NCBI RefSeq assembly: GCF_020535405.1
Contig: NZ_CP085036.1
Location: 2,108,001 to 2,172,000 of the forward strand
DNA length: 64,000 bases
Reading direction: 5' to 3'
Source of the DNA: Antiquaquibacter oligotrophicus
Lineage (GTDB): Bacteria > Actinomycetota > Actinomycetes > Actinomycetales > Microbacteriaceae
This document shows positions 30,197-37,298 of the stretch, piece after piece (position 1 is the stretch's first letter; every line of letters begins with the position of its first letter). Position numbers and translations under genes: made by a program. The notes under the pieces were generated by a model that was not told the origin of the DNA, did no database searches, and worked only from the letters and a program-made list of their open reading frames with translations.

Positions 30197-31479
30197 GTGT
30201 CGAACCCTTCGACGTCGTAGACCTCATCCACACCAAGCGTGACAGGGGAACACTGTCGACAGAGCAGATCTCGTGGCTCGTCGACGCCTACACTCGCGGC
30301 TACGTTGCAGACGAGCAGATGGCGGCGATGGCGATGGCGATCTTCCTCAACGGGATGGGCCGTGATGAGGTGCGGGATCTCACTCTCGCGATGATCGCGT
30401 CGGGGGAGACGCTGTCGTTCGACGGGTTGTCCAAGCCGACGACGGACAAGCACTCCACCGGCGGTGTCGGGGACAAGATCACACTTCCGCTGGCCCCGCT
30501 CGTGGCATCCTTCGGGGTTGCCGTTCCCCAACTGTCCGGTCGCGGTCTCGGCCACACGGGCGGCACGCTCGACAAACTGGAGAGCATCCCGGGCTGGCGC
30601 GCGAAACTCACCAACGACGAGTTCTATGCCCAACTGGAGTCGATCGGCGCTGTCGTCTGTGCGGCGGGCTCCGGCCTCGCACCGGCGGACGGCAAGCTCT
30701 ACGCCCTGCGTGACATCACGGGCACCGTGGAGTCGATCCCGCTCATCGCGTCATCGATCATGTCGAAAAAGATAGCCGAAGGCACCGCATCGCTCGTGCT
30801 CGACGTGAAGTTCGGTTCCGGCGCGTTCATGAAGGACCCGGAACGCAGCCGCGAACTCGCGGAGACCATGGTGCGTCTCGGTACGGATGCCGGTGTGAAC
30901 ACGGTCGCACTCCTCACCAACATGAACGTGCCGCTGGGGCTGGCGATCGGTAACGCCAACGAGGTGCGCGAATCCGTCGAGGTGCTCGCGGGCGGAGGAC
31001 CGGCGGATGTCGTCGAGCTCACGGTGGCTCTCGCACGCGAGATGCTCGCCCTCGCGGGGCAACCGGATGCCGACGTGGAGGCCGCGCTGAAGGACGGTCG
31101 CGCCATGGACACGTGGAACGCGATGATCCGAGCGCAGGACGGCGACCCGGATGCTGCGCTCGCCGAGCCGAAGGAGTCGCACACGGTCACGGCCGAGGCA
31201 GACGGCATCCTCTCGACCCAGGAGGCGCTGCCGTTCGGTATCGCTGCGTGGCGTCTGGGTGCCGGCCGTGCGCGCAAGGAGGACCCGGTGCACCACGCGG
31301 CGGGTATCGACCTTCACGCCAAGCCTGGCGACCCCGTGACGAAGGGCCAACCGCTGTTCACGCTGCACACCGACGAGCCGGCCCGTTTCGAGCGAGCCCT
31401 CGAGGCTCTCGAGGGTGCCTACAGCATCGCGGACACGCCCCCCACTCTCACCCCCCTCATAGCGGCACGTATCGCGTAA
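30193..31479 (+). CDS. deoA: Thymidine / pyrimidine-nucleoside phosphorylase
   Basis: 428 residues. Cleaves thymidine, deoxyuridine or uridine to base and (deoxy)ribose-1-phosphate. Signature SGRGLGHTGGTLDKLES is complete; also KHSTGGVGDK (phosphate binding), MNVPLGLAIGNANEV and the C-terminal PYNP domain with the KEDPVHHAAGI and KGQPLFTLH motifs. Last gene of the importer-cdd-deoA unit. The left palindrome of a nuclease element begins 6 nt after its stop and can serve as its terminator. Confidence 0.96.
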   Translation: MSVEPFDVVDLIHTKRDRGTLSTEQISWLVDAYTRGYVADEQMAAMAMAIFLNGMGRDEVRDLTLAMIASGETLSFDGLSKPTTDKHSTGGVGDKITLPLAPLVASFGVAVPQLSGRGLGHTGGTLDKLESIPGWRAKLTNDEFYAQLESIGAVVCAAGSGLAPADGKLYALRDITGTVESIPLIASSIMSKKIAEGTASLVLDVKFGSGAFMKDPERSRELAETMVRLGTDAGVNTVALLTNMNVPLGLAIGNANEVRESVEVLAGGGPADVVELTVALAREMLALAGQPDADVEAALKDGRAMDTWNAMIRAQDGDPDAALAEPKESHTVTAEADGILSTQEALPFGIAAWRLGAGRARKEDPVHHAAGIDLHAKPGDPVTKGQPLFTLHTDEPARFERALEALEGAYSIADTPPTLTPLIAARIA

Positions 31480-31484
31480 CTCGT

Positions 31485-31548
31485 GCGCTGAGGTAACCGA
31501 TTCTGCCCCTCCCGAGCATCAAAAACGGGCAGATCGCCTTACCTCGGC
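31485..31548. repeat. Left palindrome of nuclease element 1
   Basis: Nested stems: GAGGTAA (31490-31496) with TTACCTC (31539-31545), and TCTGCCC (31502-31508) with GGGCAGA (31527-31533). The outer edge carries GCGCTGAGGT (31485-31494), a core also found at both ends of element 2. The nuclease stop codon (TAA, complement of 31539-31541) is inside the right arm of the stem. It can also act as a bidirectional terminator between deoA and the nuclease gene. Confidence 0.75.
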
Positions 31549-32450
31549 GGGCACCATCCTCGGGCCAGGAGGTTTCGGCGGGCGCGGGCGATGACGTCGC
31601 GGCTGTCGGTTAGATCATCGCCGGAGAGTCTCGTGTGGTGCCATCCCGCGTCCTGCAATCGCGGAACTCGAGCGAGGTCTTTCCTCCACTGCCGTCGGTC
31701 GGTCCGGTGGTGGTCGCCCTCGTAATCGAAAGCCATCCTGAACGCCCTGAACTGCAGGTCGGGCATCGCGATGAAAGCTCCGCTGCCCGAGTAGACGCGA
31801 CGATTCGGCTCCGCCCTGGGGAGGCCGGCTCTGGCGAATCGGAGGCGGAAAGCCGACTCAGGAGGCGCGTCCGCGCGATCCGAAGCGAACGCCATCATCT
31901 CAACGAGGCGCGCGCGACCGCGGCGCCCTCGATAGCGACGAAGCGTCGCGTCCAACGAATCGACAGTCGCGCGTCGGGACAATGGCCGGCGCCACCAAAG
32001 CACGTTGTCGATTGCGGCGAGGAGGGCTTCATCGTCCAGTGACCTGGAGAGATCGCAGACGGTGCGTTCGAGTGTCGTCGCGGGGAGCCCGTCCACACGG
32101 GTCAGATCGGCGCGCCCAATATGGATATGGTGACCGATGACACCCGCGCCGGTCGGCCCGCGCCGTTCGGTGACCACCGACACGTGGAGGGGGCCATGAT
32201 CAGCGCCGATCGGGAGCGGGATTCCGTGGAGCACCGCAGCGGTCTGGTGGGAGAAAAACGCGCCGTCCTGCATCCGGGCCGCGAACGCCTGCGCCACCTC
32301 CTTGACCGAGGAGACCATCGAAGATCGCACGCCCCAGAACGGTGTCGACAGGTCACGCCCGCGGAGCCTCTTCTCCGTGACGCCTAGCTGCACCGCTTCG
32401 CCGGTGCTGAACGGTCGGTCTCGCAACGGTTCGGGTAGTGGTTGAGGCAT
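31539..32450 (-). CDS. Predicted PD-(D/E)XK nuclease with AbiEi-like N-terminus (element 1)
   Basis: 303 residues. The first ~60 residues look like the winged-helix domain of AbiEi-type antitoxins. A middle region carries FFSHQTAAVLHGIPL and DGLPATTLERTVCDLSR, both typical of this actinobacterial family. The C-terminal DUF559/Vsr-like domain has a PESAFRLRFARAGLP helix (Glu), MPDLQFRAF (Asp) and MAFDYEGDHHR (Glu), the expected E...D...E-x-D/K layout. No toxin partner is adjacent. Start codon 32450 has only a weak ribosome binding site, so the exact start is uncertain. Flanked by related palindromes and inserted between nucleoside-salvage genes. Function unproven. Confidence 0.75.
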   Translation of the reverse strand: MPQPLPEPLRDRPFSTGEAVQLGVTEKRLRGRDLSTPFWGVRSSMVSSVKEVAQAFAARMQDGAFFSHQTAAVLHGIPLPIGADHGPLHVSVVTERRGPTGAGVIGHHIHIGRADLTRVDGLPATTLERTVCDLSRSLDDEALLAAIDNVLWWRRPLSRRATVDSLDATLRRYRGRRGRARLVEMMAFASDRADAPPESAFRLRFARAGLPRAEPNRRVYSGSGAFIAMPDLQFRAFRMAFDYEGDHHRTDRRQWRKDLARVPRLQDAGWHHTRLSGDDLTDSRDVIARARRNLLARGWCPPR

Positions 32451-32503
32451 CGCCTCATGGTCCGCTCCGGTGGGAGTCGGCGCTCCTTTCTTTCCACAAG
32501 GCT

Positions 32504-32568
32504 GTCCGAGGTAAGTCGTTTCGCCCTGATTCAGTCGCTAAAAAGGGCGGAAAGGCTTACCTCAGGAC
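32504..32568. repeat. Right palindrome of nuclease element 1
   Basis: GTCCGAGGTAAG (32504-32515) pairs with CTTACCTCAGGAC (32556-32568) with a single bulged base; an inner CGCCC/GGGCG stem (32522-32526 with 32545-32549) lies inside. The left palindrome at 31485 shares the CTGAGGTAA...GCCC...GGGC...TTACCTC(G/A)G scheme in inverted orientation. It lies 5 nt from the stop of the nucleoside hydrolase gene and may terminate it. Confidence 0.72.
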
Positions 32569-32573
32569 AATAT

Positions 32574-33524
32574 TCAGGAAGGGGACGGGTCACCGATGCG
32601 CGTGAGGGCATCGGTCACGAGGTTCCAGAACTTCGGGTGGTCAAGGCTGCGGGCGACCTGGGTGGTGCAGTCGTCGGGCGCTGGGGAGCGGAAGTCGGCC
32701 ACCGTCATGCCGAGAGTGAGGGTGCCAGAGAGTTCGACGTCGAGTGGCACACGCACGGTGTCCATCACGGTGGGGTCGATGACGTACGCCACGGCGCACG
32801 GGTCGTGGACGGGCGGATGCTCGAACCCTTGCTCTCGGAGGTAGGTCTGCCCAAAGAACTCCAGGAGTTCCCCCACGAATCTCGCGGGTGCCGTATCGAT
32901 CGCGGCGATCTGTTCGACGACCCACGGAGTCGCGAGGGCTTCGTGTGTCGCATCCAAACCCACCATGGTGAGCGGCCACGTTTCTCCGAACACGATGTGG
33001 GCGGACTCCGGGTCGATGACGATGTTGAACTCGCTTGTGGCAGACCAGTTGCCGACGTGCACTCCGCCACCCATGAGCACAACTTCGCGCACGCGTGAGG
33101 CGATGCGCGGCTCCTTGCGCACGGCGAGGGCGATGTTGGTAAGGGCACCGGTTGGCACGAGGGTGATCTCGCCGGGCTCGTGCGCCATGACGGTATCGAT
33201 GATGAAGTCGACGGCGTGCCGCGGGTCGAGTTCGAGCTGCGGTTCGGGGAGTGCCGGCCCGTCGAGGCCGCTGTCGCCGTGGATGGTTTCGGCAACTTCG
33301 ACGTCGCGGACGAGGGGTCGGTGGGCTCCGCGCGCGAACGGCACTCCCGTGATCCCCGCGACGGCGGCCACGGAGAGCGCGTTGCGCGTGACTTTGTCGA
33401 TCGTCTGGTTTCCCATGACGGTGGTGACCCCGACGAGGTCGATCTCGGGGCTTCCCCACGCGAGGAGGAGGGCGATCGCGTCGTCGTGCCCTGGGTCGCA
33501 ATCCAGGATGATCTTCCGTGCCAT
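32574..33524 (-). CDS. Inosine-uridine-type nucleoside hydrolase
   Basis: 316 residues from ATG 33524 (an in-frame GTG lies one codon upstream). Hydrolyses the N-glycosidic bond of ribonucleosides to base and ribose. N-terminal calcium and catalytic motif ILDCDPGHDDAIALLLAWG, then VTTVMGN, the ALTNIALAVRKEP segment, VLMGGGVHVGNW, EFNIVIDPESAHIV and HDPCAVAYVIDP with the catalytic His/Asp. TATGCT (complement 33531-33536) ends 6 nt before the start, so the mRNA is probably leaderless. Divergent from the SAH-hydrolase-like gene. Confidence 0.94.
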   Translation of the reverse strand: MARKIILDCDPGHDDAIALLLAWGSPEIDLVGVTTVMGNQTIDKVTRNALSVAAVAGITGVPFARGAHRPLVRDVEVAETIHGDSGLDGPALPEPQLELDPRHAVDFIIDTVMAHEPGEITLVPTGALTNIALAVRKEPRIASRVREVVLMGGGVHVGNWSATSEFNIVIDPESAHIVFGETWPLTMVGLDATHEALATPWVVEQIAAIDTAPARFVGELLEFFGQTYLREQGFEHPPVHDPCAVAYVIDPTVMDTVRVPLDVELSGTLTLGMTVADFRSPAPDDCTTQVARSLDHPKFWNLVTDALTRIGDPSPS

Positions 33525-33530
33525 CACCCG

Positions 33531-33576
33531 AGCATATCCGCAACGTATATGAAATCAACATTCATATGTGTATGCT
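33531..33576. promoter_or_regulatory. Mirror-symmetric divergent promoter with central operator
   Basis: A TATGCT box on each strand (33571-33576 on plus, complement of 33531-33536 on minus) ends exactly 6 nt before each divergent ATG (33583 and 33524). Between them ATATGAA (33547-33553) and TTCATAT (33561-33567) form a perfect inverted repeat with a 7-nt spacer. On the minus strand TTGATT lies 16 nt from its -10 box. The inverted repeat is a plausible site for the IclR-type regulator encoded at 34785. Confidence 0.6.
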
Positions 33577-33582
33577 CGCGAC

Positions 33583-34785
33583 ATGACAGATCTCGCAGCC
33601 CGAGGCGCAGCGCGCGTCGAATGGATCCGATCCCGGATGCCCCTCCTCGCCGCCGCACGGGAGCAGTTCGCCACGTCGCGACCCTTCGCGGGGCACCTCA
33701 TCGGCATGTCACTCCACCTCGAGCCGAAGACGGCGGTGCTGCTGGAAACCCTCGCGGCGGGAGGCGCGGAGGTTGTAGCCACGGGCAACCACGGGTCCAC
33801 CCAAGACGACGTTGTGGCGTTCTTGCGCGGCCAGGGGATGACCGTGCACGGGGCACGCGACGACACCCTCGCGCAGCACCACGAGAACGTTGCAGCCGTC
33901 GCGGCGGCACGCCCGAGCATCCTGCTCGACAACGGCGCCGATCTCGCCGCGCTCGCAGCCGAGTCCGCCCTCGCGGCAGACGCCCTCGCAGTCGCCGACC
34001 CGTGGAACATCCTGGGTGGCACCGAGGAGACCACGTCGGGTGGCATTCGCCTGCGTGAGGAGCTCGCGGGGCGCATCCCGTTCCCGGTCATCGTCATCAA
34101 CGACAGCAAGCTCAAAGCGATCGGCGAGAACCGTCACGCGGTGGGGCAGTCGGTGGTGGAGAGTTTTATGCGCATCACCAACCTCATGGTGCCGGGGCGG
34201 CGTTTTGTCGTTGTCGGCTACGGCTGGTGCGGCAGCGGTGTTGCCCACTACCTCCGGGCGCTCGGTGGCAAGGTCGCCGTCGTCGAGACCGACGAACTGA
34301 AAGCGTTCGAGGCCGCCATGGACGGTTACCGCGTCGGCTCGCTCGAGCAGCTCACCGAGTGGGGTGAGGTGTTCATCACCGCGACGGGGCATCCGGGCAT
34401 CCTCACGCAGAGTTTCTTCGAGGCGGTGCCGAGCGGCGCTATCCTCGCCAATTGCGGCCACTTCCCGTGGGAGATCGACGTTCCGGCCCTGCGCGAGTAC
34501 TCCACCGGTGAGACGCATCTCGACGATGCGATCGACCGCCTCGATCTGCCGGGCGGTCGCCACGTGATCCTCCTCGCCGACGGCCGCATGATGAATCTCG
34601 CCGGGCGCGAGCCGAAGGGCAACTCCCTCGAGTCGATGGACCTCGGCTTCCTCCTCCAGTCGCTGTCTCTCGAACGTGTCGCGACGGGCGCCGACACCCT
34701 GGTGGCCGGGGCTCAACCGGTGCCCGACGACCTCGATCGTGAAATTGCGCGCCGGATGCTCGCCGCGATGCACGCCGAACGCTGA
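33583..34785 (+). CDS. Divergent S-adenosylhomocysteine hydrolase-like protein
   Basis: 400 residues from ATG 33583, shorter than housekeeping AHCY (430-490). Homology is clear in order: TGNHGSTQDDVVAF, ILLDNGADL, GGTEETTSGGIRL, INDSKLKAIGENRHAVGQS, then the NAD-binding VVVGYGWCGSGVA and HVILLADGRMMNLA. Several canonical residues differ: AHCY has DDGGD where LDNGAD is seen, a SKFDNLYG-type active-site loop, and GYGDVGKG. Context with adenosine deaminase and purine nucleoside phosphorylase suggests cleavage or recycling of an adenosyl compound, but the substrate may not be SAH. Leaderless start. Confidence 0.82.
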   Translation: MTDLAARGAARVEWIRSRMPLLAAAREQFATSRPFAGHLIGMSLHLEPKTAVLLETLAAGGAEVVATGNHGSTQDDVVAFLRGQGMTVHGARDDTLAQHHENVAAVAAARPSILLDNGADLAALAAESALAADALAVADPWNILGGTEETTSGGIRLREELAGRIPFPVIVINDSKLKAIGENRHAVGQSVVESFMRITNLMVPGRRFVVVGYGWCGSGVAHYLRALGGKVAVVETDELKAFEAAMDGYRVGSLEQLTEWGEVFITATGHPGILTQSFFEAVPSGAILANCGHFPWEIDVPALREYSTGETHLDDAIDRLDLPGGRHVILLADGRMMNLAGREPKGNSLESMDLGFLLQSLSLERVATGADTLVAGAQPVPDDLDREIARRMLAAMHAER

Positions 34786-35447
34786 TGTCGACAGAACCGA
34801 CCTACGCGGCTCCGGCACTCGACAAGGGCCTCGACATTCTCGAACTGCTCGCCGACCGGCCGGGTGGGCTGGCCCAGTCGGAGATCGCTGAGGCGGCGGG
34901 GCGTAGCGTCGGGCAGATCTTTCGTGTGCTCGCGACCCTCGAGCGCCGGGGGTACATCGTGCGGGACAAGCAGTCGGGTCTGTACGTGCTGTCGATGCGG
35001 CTGTTCGACCTCGCACACCGCCAGGAGCCGCTGCGGGGTCTCATCGCCGCGGCGTCGCCGGGGATGCGCGACCTCGCCGAGCGGGTTCGGCAGTCCTGCA
35101 ACCTGAGTGTTCTGGACGCGGGTCGTGTTCGTGTCATCGCTCAAGTCGAGAGTCCAGCCGACTTCGGCTATCGGGTGAGGGTTGGCGCGCTGTTCGGCGT
35201 CGACACCACCGCTACCGGGTCTGCGCTGACCTCGGGGGAGCCCGTGGTGCGGCCCGACGCTGCACAGGAGGGCATCACCGATGTGGTCGCGCCGGTGCAC
35301 GGCGCGTCCGGTGTTGTCGCAGCGCTGACCGTGCCCTACGTGGCGACCACGTTCAGCGCCGTCCCCGCCGAGGATGTCATCGCCGCCGCGATGGCGTGTG
35401 CCTCAGACATTTCTCGGAATCTGGGCTGGTCGACCCCGGTAGATTAG
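34785..35447 (+). CDS. IclR-family transcriptional regulator
   Basis: 220 residues, ATG overlapping the previous stop by one base (TGATG). N-terminal winged helix with LDKGLDILELLADRPGGLAQSEIAEAAGRSVGQIFRVLATLERRGYI wing pattern, then the IclR effector domain (LAERVRQSCNLSVLDAGRVRVIAQVESP), somewhat shorter than the typical 250 residues. Sits between the SAHH-like and adenosine deaminase genes, so it most likely controls this purine nucleoside salvage unit and perhaps its own operon through the 33547-33567 inverted repeat. Confidence 0.9.
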   Translation: MSTEPTYAAPALDKGLDILELLADRPGGLAQSEIAEAAGRSVGQIFRVLATLERRGYIVRDKQSGLYVLSMRLFDLAHRQEPLRGLIAAASPGMRDLAERVRQSCNLSVLDAGRVRVIAQVESPADFGYRVRVGALFGVDTTATGSALTSGEPVVRPDAAQEGITDVVAPVHGASGVVAALTVPYVATTFSAVPAEDVIAAAMACASDISRNLGWSTPVD

Positions 35448-35452
35448 AGGGC

Positions 35453-36571
35453 ATGAACGCCACCCGCGACTACCTCATGCCCGGGGGTGGCGCCGATATC
35501 ACGACGCTCCCCAAGGTGTCCCTCCACGATCACCTCGACGGCGGGCTGCGTCCGCAGACCATCATCGATCTCGGTGCGGAGATCGGTCTCGATGTTCCCG
35601 CCACCGACGCAGGGGATTTGGGTGAGTGGTTCGCCGAGAAGAGCGACTCCGGCTCCCTCGTGGAGTACCTGAAGACTTTCGACCTCACGACGGCGGTCAT
35701 GCAGACGCGGGAGGGTCTGACCCGTGTGGCCCGCGAGTTCGTGCAGGACCTCGCCGCCGATGGTGTGGTCTACGGGGAGATCCGGTGGGCCCCCGAGCAG
35801 CACGTGGCGCGCGGCCTCAGCCTCGACGAGACCGTGGAAGCGGTTCAGGAGGGCCTGGAGGCGGGGGTGGCGGATGCTGCGGCCGGCGGTCACAGCATCC
35901 GTGTCGGGCAGCTCGTCAGCGCCATGCGCCACACCGATCGTGGTCTCGAGATCGCGAAGCTCGCCCACCGGCACCTCGGAAACGGGGTTGTCGGTTTCGA
36001 CATCGCGGGGCCTGAGGCTGGCTTCCCGCCCAGTAACCTCCGTGACGCCTTCGACTATCTCGCACAGAATTTTGTGCCGCGTACCGTGCACGCGGGTGAG
36101 GCTGACGGGCTGGAGAGCATCAAGGGTGCGCTCTTCGACGGCCGCGCCCTGCGTCTCGGCCACGGGGTGCGCCTGGCGGAGGACATCCGCGCCGAGCGCG
36201 AGGATGACGAGAACACCTACGTCACCCTCGGGCCTCTCGCCCAGTGGGTCAAGGATCGTGAGATCGCACTCGAGCTCTCGCCCTCGTCCAACTTGCAGAC
36301 CGGGGCGATCGAACGCTGGGGCGAGGAGCTCATCGATCATCCCTTCGACCTGCTGTACCAGCTCGGCTTCCGCGTCACGGTCAACACCGACAACCGCCTG
36401 ATGAGTGCGACGTCCCTCACTCGCGAGCTCTGGCTTCTCGCCCAGACGTTCGACTACGACCTGAGCGACCTCGCCGTGTTCCAGCTCAATGCGGCTGCCG
36501 CGAGCTTCTTGCCGCTCGAGGAGCGCGAAGCGCTCGCCGAGACGATCATCGCCGGGTTCGACGAGGCCTGA
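35453..36571 (+). CDS. add: Adenosine deaminase
   Basis: 372 residues from ATG 35453. Deaminates adenosine and deoxyadenosine to inosine forms. Zinc and catalytic residues: VSLHDHLDGGLRP (HxH), HAGEADG (His and catalytic Glu), LGHGVRLAED (His) and NTDNRLMSAT (Asp). GAGG is close upstream, and TAGATT (35440-35445) ends 7 nt before the ATG, so both a coupled and a leaderless start are possible. Six bases separate it from the EIIA gene. Confidence 0.96.
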   Translation: MNATRDYLMPGGGADITTLPKVSLHDHLDGGLRPQTIIDLGAEIGLDVPATDAGDLGEWFAEKSDSGSLVEYLKTFDLTTAVMQTREGLTRVAREFVQDLAADGVVYGEIRWAPEQHVARGLSLDETVEAVQEGLEAGVADAAAGGHSIRVGQLVSAMRHTDRGLEIAKLAHRHLGNGVVGFDIAGPEAGFPPSNLRDAFDYLAQNFVPRTVHAGEADGLESIKGALFDGRALRLGHGVRLAEDIRAEREDDENTYVTLGPLAQWVKDREIALELSPSSNLQTGAIERWGEELIDHPFDLLYQLGFRVTVNTDNRLMSATSLTRELWLLAQTFDYDLSDLAVFQLNAAAASFLPLEEREALAETIIAGFDEA

Positions 36572-36577
36572 TAACGG

Positions 36578-37018
36578 ATGACTCTTCCTCCCCTTCCCGA
36601 ATCGGCGATCATGATCGGCGCCGACGCCCCCGACTGGCGTGGTGCCGTCAAGCTCGCGGCCGAGGCCCTCGCGGCGTCGGGAGCCGCCACACCCGCCTAC
36701 GCGCGCGAGATGGTGCGCATGATCGAGGAGCACGGACCGTACGTCGTTATCGCTCCCGGTCTCGCGCTCGCCCACGCCCGGCCGGGGCCCGAGGTGCTCT
36801 CCGATGGGATCGCGGTGGTGACCCTTCGCGAACCGGTGCGGTTCGGGCATCCGCACAACGATCCGGTTCGTGTTGTTCTGGGGCTCGCGAGCGCTCCCGA
36901 GACTCACCTGGGGGCGGTTGCGGCGCTCGCCAACGTCTTCAACGACAGCACCGCGATCGACGATCTCGCCGCCGCGACAACACCGGCCGAGGTGCAGGCC
37001 ATCATGGGTGCCGTGTGA
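36578..37018 (+). CDS. PTS EIIA component (ascorbate/mannitol-type), orphan
   Basis: 146 residues. PTS_EIIA type 2 domain with phospho-accepting His66 in APGLALAHARPGPEV, resembling UlaC/SgaA-type proteins. The stop overlaps the EIIB start (GTGA). There is no EIIC membrane subunit next to it or anywhere else in the window, so with EIIB it either serves a distant permease or has a regulatory role in this nucleoside salvage operon. Confidence 0.86.
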   Translation: MTLPPLPESAIMIGADAPDWRGAVKLAAEALAASGAATPAYAREMVRMIEEHGPYVVIAPGLALAHARPGPEVLSDGIAVVTLREPVRFGHPHNDPVRVVLGLASAPETHLGAVAALANVFNDSTAIDDLAAATTPAEVQAIMGAV

Positions 37019-37287
37019 AGATCGTCGCGATTTGCGGCACCGGAATCGGTAGTTCCGGCATCCTTCGTGTGAATGCGGAACGGGTGCTGCGCAAACTGCG
37101 CATCGACGCCGTGGTGGTTGCCGCGGACGTCGCGTCGATCGCGGAGGCGGCAGCTGACGCGCAGGTCATCCTCACCTCACCCGAGTTCGTGGACGTCATC
37201 GGTCGCACGTCAGCGGAGATCATCGTGATCCAGAACTACTTCGACACCGCCGAACTGACCGACAAGCTCGAGGCAGCCCTCGGCTGA
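37015..37287 (+). CDS. PTS EIIB component (ascorbate/lactose-type), orphan
   Basis: 90 residues. P-loop-like phosphocysteine motif with Cys7 in VAICGTGIGSSGILR, typical of UlaB/SgaB-like EIIB domains. GTG start overlaps the EIIA stop by 4 nt. It is the last gene of the add-EIIA-EIIB unit and ends 11 nt before the convergent phosphomutase gene; no EIIC follows. Confidence 0.86.
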   Translation: MKIVAICGTGIGSSGILRVNAERVLRKLRIDAVVVAADVASIAEAAADAQVILTSPEFVDVIGRTSAEIIVIQNYFDTAELTDKLEAALG

Positions 37288-37298
37288 GGAGCTAGCGA

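Noticed and set aside
31485..32568. Hairpins around the first nuclease gene read as ordinary rho-independent terminators only
   Set aside because: They may terminate transcription, but they resemble each other and the element 2 ends, contain the nuclease stop codon and share a core motif, which a pure terminator role does not explain. Kept as an alternative.
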